A stretch of 64,000 nt of DNA from Kingdonia uniflora (lineage: Eukaryota; Streptophyta; Magnoliopsida; Ranunculales; Circaeasteraceae): positions 4,216,001-4,280,000 of the forward strand of contig JACGCM010001272.1 in assembly GCA_014058105.1 (NCBI GenBank), written 5' to 3'. The translations under genes and the position numbers were made by a program. Shown here piece by piece: positions 46,501-55,800 of the stretch; position 1 is the stretch's first letter; every line of letters starts with the position of its first letter. The notes below the pieces were generated by a model that searched no databases, had not been told where the DNA came from, and was given only the letters and a program-made list of their open reading frames with translations.

Positions 46501-49500
46501 TGGAAGGTTATGAGGGGCGAGATGATGGCTTGTTTTATCCCGAGCACTTACCAGGAGGAGAGTTTTGCTAAGCTTCAAACCTTATGCCAAAGTCGGATTC
46601 AGCATGTAGATGATTACACTAGTGATTTTTACATGCTATTGTCACATGTTTTATCCGAGTCAGAGGCACAACGGGTTAGTCGCTTTCGTTTGGGTCTTAC
46701 AAAACGTATTCAGGATGAGATGATCTTATTATCTCCACAGTCCTTATCAGAGATAGTAGAGATGGCTCGTAGAGTTGAGGCTAAGTTAAAGCCCTCTGGG
46801 TTTCTGTCTTTTACAACACCAGCTACAGTGACCCCGACACCAACTTCTACAACGCCAACAATTGGGGGCAAACCAACAGGGATTGTCAGGACAGCCATTT
46901 GTTACAACTGCGGGAAGACAGGACATATAAAATGTGAGTGTCCTAGCCCGCGTAAAGCGATGATGCTCATTTCCCAGCAGCTACATGATCACATAAATGA
47001 GACACTTGAGCAGTTATTTAGTGCAGAGTACGAAGACGCAGAGGTGACAGCAGTTGATCTTCTTTCACCTTGAATTCGTGGACAAACCTTTAAGGAGAGT
47101 GGGGGGGGGGGAGGTTGATGATAGGTCGAGGTCATCACACCTACGACCTAAGCGGACGGTTTAGTGACCAACCTCTATTTTCTTTCCTATTTTGGTTTAT
47201 TTTATGTTATTATATTTTGTCCTAGAGAATTCTCTAAAATAGGATTACTCTAGTAGTTTCCTTATTATTGGGGAGTGTTGAGAGAAAGGTAAAGATCTCC
47301 TATATATGGGAGATCCTAGGGTAGGAGAAAGGGGGTGTTGAGTTTTGAGAGAAAGGGTAGAACCCTAGAAGAACTAGAGAGAATTATAGAGTTTGTAGTA
47401 GTATTTTTGATAAAATAAAAAAGACGTTATTTGTTTAACAATATTACATTTTTTGCTAACAGAAAACATATGGAAATAGGGCTCTTTACAAAAGTAAGGT
47501 TTCTTATAGAGTATGCACCAATGTTTTAGAACTACATCCTGCAGTTAAGAATCCCAGTTCCGTGTTAGGCCAGTATTATCTATTAAACAGTCCCTTAATT
47601 AGCGGTTTGATACTTCATTCCCTTTAACATATCCATGTTCTGCAGTATGTAGTATAGTTAAGATATTTGTAACATATAAGGCGGGTCTAAAAATGGCCCA
47701 GCTAACCAGACGGTACTTTTTTATGGAGTTGATGTGGTATCTCTATGCCATATGCTCTCTGGATTAACAATTACATTACCCAGACATCTATGTAATAGTA
47801 TACTGCCACACGGTGAGGACCGGCAACACATCATTGACTTAACCATAAGAATATAATGTGCTGCATTGGAGCTAAATAACTATCCAATCCCTAGAATACA
47901 GTGGAGATTTTGAAGATTAGATGTTAGATTTCATCAAATGATGCTATTTAAAACATTATTTGCAATTTTAAATGCAGAAAAATCTCTTGGGGGAGAGAAA
48001 TAATAGAAATTGAAAGAAGTAAGAAATAGAGATAGAAGGAAGATAGAGAGGAGTGGAAGACATGTTGAGAAATTAGAGAAACTTAACGAATTGAATGATA
48101 CTCCAAGGCACGAAATCGCTATCTTTTAAGAGATGTTTCCTCCCTTCCGGTATGAACCACGAGATCACAGTAGGATGAAATGGAAACTTCTCCCTCACAA
48201 TACCATGGAGGTTGTTGGGGGTTCCAGTTGTGAACGTCTTAATCCAACCAAAGAACACTTTGTGAAACTGGAACAGATGATGCCAAGAGAGAGAGAGATA
48301 GAGATATGAATTTGATGTGTCTGTTGGGTTGGGTAAGAGTCTCAATATATAGACCTATTGGTTGTATCTCTTCGAAAAGACACAACTCAATTGCTCCAAC
48401 AGTCACACAATAATTCAAAGCGGCAAACAAATATTAGAAAATATCTAACAAGACAGAGTAGGAAGAGAGAGACACGAGGGAGAAAGAGAAATAGAAATAG
48501 AAAGAGACTATGAGAGATAAAATGGAGTCATAAGGAAGAAAAAAAGTTATTTAGGAACAAATAAGAGAGAAAAATGTTCAAGTCGAATGCCATAACTACT
48601 TTCTAATAAATTCCTTCACAAAGCTAAAGCAAAAAAGAGATCCGCAAATTGGTCCTATTAACAGGAGCTATAAAGAAGAATTGTAAGTTAAATAATAACA
48701 ACACCTACGAGGCTACAATTGTGTTATTATGGTAAGTCATAATCCATAATAACTACGGCATTGACAATAATAATAATGGCGGTGACATGAATATGAATAC
48801 TAATCTAGTTTCATACCCCGAATAACGCTTGTCTGCAGCTGCTCCCATGACAAGCCTTTTGATCTTATATTGGTCCACAAGCTCTACAATCCCTTCCTCA
48901 ATATTATCCCTTTCAATATCAAGTTTCTCCGCTCGAACCTATAAAAGTTAAATAATGGTATGGGTATAGTTTTGAGAATAAAGAAAACAAAGATTATGTA
49001 GTAAAAAACGAAAAATAGAACAACCAAAAATCTTTGAGATGCTACAATGATGGTTTCAACATGGATTGGCGTTGCTTTACAATCAGTTAAATCATATTGT
49101 TTTGAACATTAACAAAACAGTTTTCATCATTACTCTAAAATAATTGGCATGTAAAAGGAGAAAGAAATAAAAAGAAAGAATACCCCTTGTCGATTACACA
49201 CGAGAAGGTGGTCATTTAGAATTTTTTTTTCATAAGCTTGTACTTGCACTTTATCTAGTTTGATTGCAGGAAAACTTCCTCCCACTGCAGGCAGAAGAAC
49301 AAAAATAGGGTTAACAAATTTTATCATATACCTAAGTATAAAATTTGAATAGCGTGCACCAGATATATTGGAGGATGTTTGCGAGATCATCAAAATTGAG
49401 ATTAAAGTGAATGGGTATGTTCAAGATTAAGATGTAATCCTCTTGTAATCATATCGAAACCTGAGTTCATTCGACTTTACTTATTACACCAAATAGACCA

Positions 49501-50932
49501 ATACTATAAAGTTCTTACACATTATTGTCAGTAGTAGATTCATTTGAGTTTACTTATTCCACCAAATAGACCAATTAAGACGTACACAGTTGGGGATTCA
49601 AGATTAACACACAGTTAATAGTGGATTATTAGAAAAGCAACAGTGGATCCTTCAAGGGGTAAGATACTCAAAATAGCCTCTTCTACTACTGTTTATCATG
49701 TGTGGCTAGAAAGAAATGCAAGACAATTCAAGAATGAATCCACTGGTGATATTATATACAAAAATATCTTTTTTGAAGCCTCATACAAGTGCAGAATTTC
49801 TAATCACAAATTCTGGTTTAGCTCTACTTCTCACAGTTTTATCGAAGACTGGGGTCTTAATCCAATCATTAAACAGCCTAGATCTATTAAATGGAAGCAA
49901 GATTTTGACCAAGTTATCATATTCAATGTGGATGGTTGTATAACTCCTGATAAAAGATCTTATGGTGGAATATTCCCATTACCCAATGGTCTGGTTATCC
50001 TAGCTTTCAACAGAAAATTTATAGAAGAAGGATACATTGGAGTCATTGAAATAAGCCTTGTGTGAAGGTCTGAGAATTGCAGAGAAACTGGGATTTCCTA
50101 GTGTTTGTTCCATTACTGATTCTACATATGCTGCAAAAGTACTTAACAAAGAGTGCAGTCCTCCATGGACATGCTTTGTTGATTTGAGAGATGCTAGTAA
50201 AATCATGGATAATATGGAAAACTCTCTTATAATGACCAAGGTGAGAGAAGGTAATAAAGCTGCTGACTACATTGCATCATCCATAAACATCATTGAAGAC
50301 TATGTTTTCTTTCTTTGTACATTCCCTCAACCTCTGATTAACTTGTGTACAGCTGATACTAACTGTAAATTGTATTAACTTTTGATCTTTTGAATACAAT
50401 TCTGGTGAGGGTCTGCCTTCACCCCAGCTTCCTCAAAAAAACAAAAAACAAAAAACAAAAAAAACAGCGCATACTACAGATATTGTAGCGCAATTTAACA
50501 ACACCCCAATTCAAGAATATACTGTAGCCCAATTATTTAGTTTCTTCTCTCCTCCCTACACTACTTCTCTAACTTCACTCCTCTCTCTTCTCCATCACCA
50601 ACCGCTACTTCCCGATGACGCCTTTCTACTTAAACCCCAAAACCCGTTAAGTATTTACGGGTTATAACTCTTAAGCAAATAAAATTACACAAATAAAACA
50701 ACAAAATGATGAAAATTTTCTCAAAATCAAACTTACATGGCATTGGGATCATCATCTTTCTGAGTTGATGAACATGAAGGACACAAATCTTACTCCCTTT
50801 GAAGTTCTTTAAAGCCCAAATCAAGACTGATTTGCTCTCTTTCACATCCTTCGCAACTGCTACGTACACTGTATCGCAACCATCCATCTCTGTGATTGGT
50901 TCTGCTGGAGCAGATAGAGCTGAGCTCATCAT
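25530..50932 (-). CDS. PUB: U-box protein kinase with USP domain, copy B (PUB33-like), with a 20-kb intron
   Basis: The tandem paralogue of copy A. I read nine exons (minus): 50932-50737, 49284-49184, 48938-48817, 28412-28308, 28126-27775, 27636-27496, 27367-26846, 26523-25810 and 25712-25530. They total 2436 bp (811 aa plus stop). Exons 1-6 and 9 have the same lengths as in copy A; exons 7 and 8 are shorter by 3 and 12 bp, keeping frame. The domains are the same: USP (VYVAVAKDVKESKSVLIWAL; RLVMGAAADK), coiled coil, kinase (VAIK intact; HGDLKPANILID; SDFGT) and U-box (MQDPHIAADGFTYEAEAIKG). Intron 3 spans 48816-28413 and holds a nested transposon stack, while the copy A equivalent is 732 bp. 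The coding frame and all splice sites remain intact, so the gene may still work if the giant intron is removed. Confidence 0.92.
28803..29151 (+). repeat. 5' LTR of element 3
   Basis: This is 349 bp, starting TGATAGGTCGGGG and ending AGTGTTTAACA, followed directly by the primer-binding-like ATTGGTATCGG. It has the same TGATA...TAACA termini as elements 1 and 2. Confidence 0.82.
29196..30602 (+). pseudogene. Gag N-terminal half of element 3 (interrupted)
   Basis: Starts [20 protein letters not shown] and continues with ESNKELTTSNKLMSKQIEA, the same leader as elements 1 and 2. Frameshifts split the rest into readings at 29142-29510, 29810-30295 (Thr/Pro-rich linker) and up to 30602. There the nested Tat element interrupts the gene. 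Gly/Asn/Arg-rich wording just before the break resumes beyond 46007. Non-functional as it stands. Confidence 0.6.
30603..31325 (-). repeat. 3' LTR of element 4
   Basis: This is 723 bp. It shares TTTTAACAAATATATATGACA, TGTCTGCCTTCGACCATG and CTTCGAAGCGGCCTTCGAGT with 45566-46006. The internal 280 bp (about 30725-31000) missing from the other LTR is present here, so this copy is closer to full length. Confidence 0.82.
31326..32665 (+). other. Element 4 region between 3' LTR and hAT insertion, with 130-bp duplication
   Basis: This includes the polypurine tract next to the LTR. A direct duplication (about 31602-31731 and 31732-31861, period about 130 bp) begins AGAAGACAGAAGTACGT and contains GAGGAATTGAAGCGGATG. 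Plus-strand readings such as 31572-31919 arise from this repeat and show no recognised domain. The rest is unassigned. Confidence 0.6.
32934..35066 (-). pseudogene. hAT transposase (DUF4371/TTF-type), decayed
   Basis: Reading on the minus strand from 35066: a TTF-type N-terminal region (PEYPLNEQGRRFQESWY; HKAYCLPYFVF), then a DUF4371-like core (RFVDENSFL; ARDESKKEQMGIVLRF; ADTRWGSH-like GDTRWGSHFKSI), and a C-terminal hAT dimerisation segment (SVSTTTNERIFSSMKIIKTRLRSKM, 33143-32934). At least three frameshifts or stops split it (near 34359, 34180, 33730 and 33320). The order and motifs are those of plant hAT transposases of about 750-800 aa. It cannot be active in this form. Confidence 0.8.
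35418..35755. repeat. Three tandem copies of a ~112-bp repeat inside the hAT element
   Basis: The units start at about 35425, 35538 and 35650, each with TTAGTAACAAGATGG, AACTCGCATAGCAAACAC and CCACAATTCCTCCATCTCATT. Copies differ by few substitutions, so the amplification is younger than the transposase decay, or homogenised. It is subterminal, upstream of the transposase start, where hAT elements often carry transposase-binding repeats. Confidence 0.85.
36476..39112 (+). CDS. Antisense spliced gene in Tat element 4 (Transposase_28-like protein), decayed
   Basis: Plus-strand coding region opposite to gag-pol. A TATA-like TATTTAAG (36595-36602) is followed by a leader, a candidate donor (AACAA|GTAGGT, 36779) and acceptor (CTGCTGTAG, ends 37087). 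The main exon runs about 37088-37948. It has an acidic start, then a block FRGQIRLGMRLPLRRLVKEV... that resembles the putative gypsy-type transposase domain (Transposase_28), with a stop inside. Donor GTAAGT at 37949 joins acceptor TTGCAG to an exon at 38022. Donor GTAAGT at 38521 joins acceptor TGCAG to an exon at 38616. Lys-rich and coiled-coil-like parts follow. The same layout occurs in element 5. Function unknown; stop codons suggest a decayed copy. Confidence 0.6.
39342..39880. repeat. 225-bp tandem repeat in element 4
   Basis: Units start near 39358, 39583 and 39808 (exact period 225 bp), the third partial. Each holds GGGTTG.C.GGATACTTAGGTTTGCCCAAA, GCAGAGCTTCGAGGTCGCCCCC and CGAGATGTGGTCGGCCCCAATGCATCC. 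It lies between the antisense gene and integrase, in the 3' non-coding zone of the Tat element. Tandem repeats are known in this zone of Tat/Ogre elements. Confidence 0.88.
40317..41231 (-). pseudogene. Integrase of element 4
   Basis: Catalyses insertion of retrotransposon cDNA. The minus-strand frames 41231-40680 and 40613-40317 give the end of the HHCC zinc region (QGLFWPNMKKQVGEYVKHCDK). The catalytic core has its three acidic residues in context: AIDLMGPFP, MIRCDNGPQF and GNGQVEAIN. They are separated by one stop (after VEAVPLC). The reading ends FLLAYSTEAVLPT, typical of gypsy integrases. About 300 aa recoverable. Confidence 0.85.
41232..41780 (-). pseudogene. Second (archaeal-type) RNase H of element 4
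   Basis: Minus-strand wording includes KCQAVADFVADFP, then WHLFTNGS (Asp replaced by Asn in the usual FTDGS), IVLVTPSNDRI, EGEY*ALLHGLDLTLKL, VFIDSQL and ADALAYIAA. This extra RNase H between the gypsy RNase H and integrase marks the Tat lineage (dual RNase H). It is broken by stops. Confidence 0.78.
41801..43109 (-). pseudogene. Reverse transcriptase and gypsy RNase H of element 4
   Basis: The frame 43109-42438 holds reverse transcriptase motifs in order: KNGKIRICVDFTDLNK, FMMDAASGYNQV, VMPFGLKNAGATYQ and the catalytic VYIDDML. The RNase H part (42184-41801) is in another frame. It shows KLERLLLTLVCTSRKLKPYFQAH and SYPLREILSKKDKSRRIQQW, the connection typical of gypsy pol. Frameshifts separate the two. 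Confidence 0.85.
43305..43646 (-). pseudogene. Aspartic protease of element 4
   Basis: Processes the polyprotein. The frame contains the active-site motif LIDTGSAADVLF near the start and ILGRDWFHTMKAIPSTYHQ near the end, the two landmarks of Tat-type retropepsins. Length 113 aa. It lies between gag (right) and reverse transcriptase (left). Confidence 0.82.
43829..45498 (-). pseudogene. Gag of element 4
   Basis: An N-terminal part (45498-45094) with a Glu/Arg/Gln-rich coiled coil (RKDRRQELEAERQH) is followed, after frame changes, by a gag core (44800-43829). The core has LKWYHNLPNGSIRSFEQLL, VKEYIILQKPRTLDEMLSKV and a C-terminal Cys/His cluster YCHKHKCNCHPTNKCYAL, like the zinc-binding end of Tat gags. 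Structural protein of the particle; frameshifted here. Confidence 0.75.
45566..46006 (-). repeat. 5' LTR of element 4 (internally deleted)
   Basis: This is 441 bp and aligns to both ends of the 30603-31325 LTR, with a gap of about 280 bp after CTAACATACTTGCGT. It adjoins the primer-binding region, which marks it as the 5' LTR for the minus-strand element. Confidence 0.8.
46007..47073 (+). pseudogene. Gag C-terminal half of element 3 (Retrotrans_gag plus CCHC knuckle)
   Basis: A Gly/Asn/Gln-rich linker is followed by a 223-aa frame (46402-47073) that reads as a retrotransposon gag domain (TGYALNWWENIQQL; DWKVMRGEMMACFIPSTYQE; QRVSRFRLGLTKRIQDEM). It ends in a canonical CCHC zinc knuckle, CYNCGKTGHIKCEC. 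The frame stops at 47073, and only about 45 bp separate it from the 3' LTR polypurine tract, so there is no room for pol. An intact zinc knuckle in a pol-less element fits a terminal-repeat gag-only retrotransposon. Confidence 0.75.
47119..47440 (+). repeat. 3' LTR of element 3
   Basis: This is 322 bp, preceded by a G-rich polypurine tract and ending TTTGTTTAACA, then the ATATT duplication. It lacks roughly 25 bp present near the end of the 5' LTR. Confidence 0.82.
47446..48600. other. Copy-B-specific insertion (~1.1 kb) in intron 3 with a minus-strand TATA-led ORF
   Basis: After element 3 the intron resumes with sequence similar to copy A (about 21640 onward; GAAAACATATGG/GAAACATATGTG). From about 47500 to 48600 no counterpart exists in copy A. 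On the minus strand a TATA-like CTATATATTGAG (near 48340) precedes a 90-aa reading (48345-48073; WIKTFTTGTPNNLHGIV..., FHPTVISWFIPEGRK). I do not recognise the protein. The segment may be an LTR or captured gene fragment. Confidence 0.4.
49629..50470 (+). mobile_element. LINE 3' end with RNase H domain in intron 1 of PUB copy B
   Basis: The readings 49643-50065 and 50058-50378 (one frameshift) show YHVWLERNARQFKN, then an RNase H-like domain (IFNVDGCITPDKRSYGG; ITDSTYAAKVLNKE; VREGNKAADYIASS), as at the C terminus of plant LINE ORF2. An A-rich tail (AAAAAACAAAAAACAAAAAAC, about 50438-50465) follows, so this is a 5'-truncated insertion. It is antisense to the host gene. Confidence 0.8.
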
Positions 50933-51691
50933 CTCCAAGAGAAACCTCTCTCAATCGCTAAAACCCTAATTTTCATGAATTCGGACTTCCAGATCACTTG
51001 GTTTTGGCTCTCTTGTAGACTAACGGTCAATCCGACGTGGCATGGATAGAATCATTGGGTTGACTTGCTGGGGTTGACTAACCACATGGACCCGACCCAT
51101 GACCCAACTTCACCTCAGCACCACTCCAGTAATCTCCGCCTAGGCCACCGACACCACTTTATTTGTACATATTTTTTCGATTACGGTGAAATTGTCGTCA
51201 TCGGCCTAATGCACCCTCCGTTCTCCGGAAACATTCTTTTAGTGGAAGAAGTGGAATATGCATTGTATCTCTTGTATCTCTTGTATCTCTTCATAGAGAG
51301 GACGTTTCCTCGAAGGTGAGGGGTAATTTCCTTCTAGTTTTGTTTAATTTCATTTTGTTATTTCTCGTGGACTTTTCATGATCGATACCAAGGATATACT
51401 CTTATTATTCCTTTTAATTTTATATTTCAAAGATACCTAGTCGTCGTCGTTGTTGTTGTTGTCGAAGATTACACTCTTATGATTGTCTTTTCAGTGATAA
51501 ATTCATCCTATAATGCGACATTGATTGGGTCGAATTGCTAACTTAAAACTTAAAGGGATTTTATTAAGGGAAGCTAGGGATGTGCTCTCTATGGAATGAA
51601 GGCCTTTGTTACTTAATTATAAGCCTCATGGAACGTAAGGTAAGGATATAAGTTGCGAAAGGGTCGACTGCAAAAAAACTGCAAGGCACAG
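50933..51691 (-). promoter_or_regulatory. Upstream region of PUB copy B
   Basis: The first about 170 bp match the copy A upstream region (GACTAACGGTCA, CACATGGACCCGACCCATGACCCAAC), so the proximal promoter is shared. An intervening T/G microsatellite (GTCGTCGTCGTTGTTGTTGTTGTCG, near 51441) is present. The segment ends where Tat element 5 begins, only about 760 bp from the start codon. No firm TATA box was called. Confidence 0.5.
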
Positions 51692-52175
51692 TATAATGGA
51701 TAGTTTTTTGGGCGGTAAACCTCGCCAATACTAAAGTAAATAAACTACGATTTAGTTGCAAATTAGAATTAGAACACAGTAGATTTTATATAGAAAATCA
51801 GTGAAACCTGAGAAAAACCATGACCTCAAGGAGGATTTTATGATGTGAATCCACTACGGGCTAATCTATTACACTTGCATATAAATTGGGTTGATGGTTA
51901 CGATGAAAAAGTAAAAGATTTGAGGATCCCTATTGACATATGCAATGCCTGTATTTATAGATAGATACAGGTAGTTACAAATATTTATCCTAACTTTATG
52001 GAAGGTGGGTGAATTTCACGGAGCACGTGCAACGATTATATTTGACCAAGTGTAGCAGCTACTGCGGAGGGTCAAGTTCTATAGTTGTAGACTTGACATC
52101 TTCTTGAATGATCGAATACCTTCGATATGGCTCTGATAGCTCCTTCTTATTGAATATGGGAAATATGCAACTACA
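51692..52175 (-). repeat. 3' LTR of element 5
   Basis: This is 484 bp and shares GGTAAACCTCGCCAAT, CTACGATTTAG.TGCAAATTAGAA and GGCTCTGATAGCTCCTT with 61488-61971. The polypurine tract is on its right side (minus orientation), hence the 3' LTR. Confidence 0.85.
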
Positions 52176-52893
52176 ATTACCCCATTCTCGATACAATTAC
52201 TAGTTGTTGTGTCGAGAATAATATTTTGGAACTTTGTGATGTTGACTCTTGTCTTAGAAAAGATGTTAGAGAATAAAATCCCATGATCAGCCATCCTTGT
52301 ACTGTTCTGAGGTATATTACAGAGGATGAGAGTAGGCAAGAAGATGTTATTGCTCCTGGAGGAGTATTGATTCCATGTGTACAAGTAAATCATGTGCCTT
52401 GTTTCAAATGTAATGACATGTGACCAAGTAATGTATTGTTCTCGATGGAAATAAAAAGAGTTTATCTATCGATGTATTCTCGATGTTTGACATAGTAATG
52501 AAATTTTCTTCTCGAATATTGTTGTGAAGTTTGAATTTGAAAATTTGAAAATTTAGTTATAATTGTCCCGTTTAAATAGGAGGTATAATAAAAGGAAATA
52601 TATGGCGTAGTTTTTACAAAGAATAACTATTAGGTGTATGCCTGTAGGTAATGTATCAATTTATAAAGAATTGGATGTACAATTACTGTTTGTAAGATTA
52701 AGAACTACATTGGTAAGTATGGGGAAAACATAGGAGGTTGGAATGTATTTAGATGGGTTATAACAACATTGTAGTAGTCTTTGTCCTTTAGGAGACAAAG
52801 GGTGTATAAATTCGAGAAGAGACGTGCTAGGGGAATTGCCAGACGGTTAGCCGAAGGGTCTCGAATGGGTGTGTCGAACCGTTGTGTGGAGTC

Positions 52894-55800
52894 TATAAAT
52901 ACCCTCTTGGGTGGCGACTGTTCATACTCTGTTTTTTCTAAAAATTCTCAACTTCCTTTTGATTTTTTATGTTATTTTCTTGTGACCTCTTCCACCATTG
53001 GTACTGAGGAGATATTCATACTCATACAAAGGGCTAAAGTTACAAAGGAGAAAGATTGTGAAACAACACGCCGTCAAGGTAGGTTTCCTATTTTTTCCAC
53101 CTCTTGAATCTATGTTATTTTGTGCTTTTATGTTGATTGATTGAAACCAATTGTAGGTAATATTGGTATGTATGTGGTGTATGAGTTAATTTTAATAAGA
53201 TTTAGTATTTATCGAGAAATTGGTGAAAATCTATTTTAGGGTTTTATTGTATTTTATGCATTTTGGAGATGAAATTGGGATGTTGTTGAGGTTTGCGCGT
53301 GCTATTGGCAATAACAGAGTATTATAGGTGTTGGTGTTTGATCTGGTATGGTGTGATGTGGATAGATGATCAATTTGGGTTGCCGTAGTTGTTACGATGT
53401 GTGCTGGGAGGCTTTGAGCAAAATAAGACATTATTTAGAGAGAGAGGAGGTCGGGGTAAAGACTTTCCCTGATTTTACGATGTGTTTGGTCTAAAATGGT
53501 GCTTGAGATAGTATAAAATTAAAAATTTTGCTTGTGTACTTTTTTGGCGGGAAACTGGGCGGCAAATATATCGTCTTCGAGAAGCTTGTGGATATACCTG
53601 TTAAATAACCTCGAGAATTTTTTTAAGTAACTTCAATATTTGTCGAAGAAAACAATGTCAATATTAGAACTTAGAAAAAATTAATTTTGTGATTTTAGTC
53701 GAGAACTTAGATAGTAGCAAATATAATGGTTTGTTGGAGAACAATCTTCGACAACAGTTGGTAGTATAATAAATAATTTGTACGAACTGTCCATATGATA
53801 ATAACTCAAAATACTATAAAGTGCAGAAAAAATGATATCTTACTAACTTAAAAACAAATGATATGATTTTTAGGTTCGAAATGGCTGAATCAGTCCAAAA
53901 CATTAATTTTCCTGATACTGTTGCAGAAGGAAGTATGTTTAACATAGTTGACGTAGAGCCAATAATTGTCGATGTGACTACTTGTGTCCAAGAGTTGGGT
54001 AGGAATTATAGGGTAGGGAATTATAGTGTGGATGTTACTGAGGAAAATTGAGCTAGGGTGGAGACTGGGGCTGCGTCGCGCTCTAATGAAGAAAGGACGG
54101 AAATAGACATTGAGCACGAGGCTGACACAAGTGGTCGAGGTGAATGAACCGAAGGGGGCAGGGTTGGGGAGAGTCAGAGTTAGATGTAGAATGGGATGAT
54201 GAGTGTTATGGGGATGCTGATGAGACTAATAAAATTTTGAATTTCAAACAAAAGTATGGGATCTCCAAAGATATAAGATTGGAGGAGTATCTGAGGAAGA
54301 TGACTGATCAAGCACTCCCTATGGGGGGTATTATTGTTCATCAAGAACAAATAAAGATAGGTTTGAAGTTGCCCCTTCGAGTTGGCCAAAAGTAATTCTT
54401 AAATTTTTACGACGTTGTTCCTGGTCAGTTCAACCCGAATGTGTACTACTTGTTCAGGGTGGTGGCAGTGTTGAATGTTTGACAAAAGAAGAGGGGGGAG
54501 CAGTTGATATATGTGGATCATATGTGTGTATATTACACACTGAAGCAGAATCCAAGTAAGGTTGGTTATAGGTATCTAGCTAGATTTCTCAAGAGGCCCA
54601 TGCTATACGACATGGTCTCGACAGGGGGCAATATTTTTCTGATCGACTACTCATGTCGGGGAACTATAAGTTTGACCCTAAGGATCCCAGGGATCCTTTG
54701 AAGTGAATTTTTTTTTGCTTAGGTTAGTGGTACATATGTGTTTTTTTTTGTTGACCTTGATTTTTTGTTAGATGCTAACTGATTGTATTTGCTTGTACAG
54801 CTGCGAGGGAGGTCAATGGAAACTTCAAAGTTAAAGAAAAGTTGTATAATCTGATAACTAATTTCTTTGGTCAAGTCGATTCCCTTGTTCAGAATCAAGG
54901 TGTTTTGGAAGAGTTGTTTAGGGAAGCCGGACTGAAAAGATCTCGAACAAAATTTGATGAAGTTTGTGATATCGATGGAAAAATGTCGGCTAGGAATAAG
55001 AGAACTACTGATGCAGTCTACCTCTTGAGAACCCTGCTCTCAGTGGGTATACCACTGACTCTGCTGCTACAAAGAAGGAAACTCTGTTGAGTAGGGTTTT
55101 TAGGAAAAGTAGGAAGAAAAAGAGAGCTGCTATTCTTTCCCTTGCGCATGCTCAACCTTCTAAGAGGTTGACTCGACAAACTCAGGTCGAGAAGAAGGGG
55201 AGGGAAGAAGTTAGTAGATAGAGGATGCAAATTACCCGAGATAGTTGACCAATCAAAGGCTGGGGACGAGAAGAAAAGCTCTCTCAATTCCTTAAAGTCA
55301 AAGTCTACTGGGAATCTGGTAGATTCTGAAGAAGAACCCCAACGAACCATCGAGTCCTATACTGCTGGGATGAAGTCGATGGAACAAGATTTTGACAACT
55401 GCTTGACTGGAGCAGAAAATGTTTCTACCTTCTTCATCGAAGGACATCGAATGATGAACCAGGTGAGAAACTTAAATGCCTTATTTTGATTAACGACGTT
55501 GGTAAGGCTCTGTTGCTCAAGAAAGCATTTAAGTTCCATCTTGATGGAAAGCCTCTGCTGTTGGGTGGGCAGAGCTTAGCTAATGAACTCCTTGCCTCAA
55601 AGAATATCGAGAAGGAATTGGTGGTCGAGAAGGAGGAGCTGGAGGCTAAGCTGGAGAGGGTGAAGGCTAGTATGATAAAGTCGTGGGAGATTGCTGTCCG
55701 CGATGCCAATAAGATTTGGGAAGGGGAAAGAAGGAAAGAAATCGAGAAGATAAAGGCAGACATGGCTAAAGAGAGGGAAGAAGCCTTAGCTCTATAAAGC

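Larger units (their letters stand above)
28803..47440 (+). mobile_element. Outer gag-only LTR retrotransposon (element 3), split by a nested Tat element
   Basis: LTRs at 28803-29151 and 47119-47440 share TGATAGGTCG, TTATTTTATGTTATTATATTTTGTCC and CCTATATATGGGAGATCC. A perfect 5-bp target-site duplication ATATT flanks it (28798-28802; 47441-47445). A primer-binding-like ATTGGTATCGG follows the left LTR; a purine tract (GGAGAGTGGGGGGGGGGGAGG) precedes the right LTR. Its own sequence is 28803-30602 plus 46007-47440 (about 3.2 kb). It encodes a gag with zinc knuckle but no protease, reverse transcriptase or integrase. It sits in intron 3 of PUB copy B. LTR pairs show many differences, so the insertion is old. 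Confidence 0.88.
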
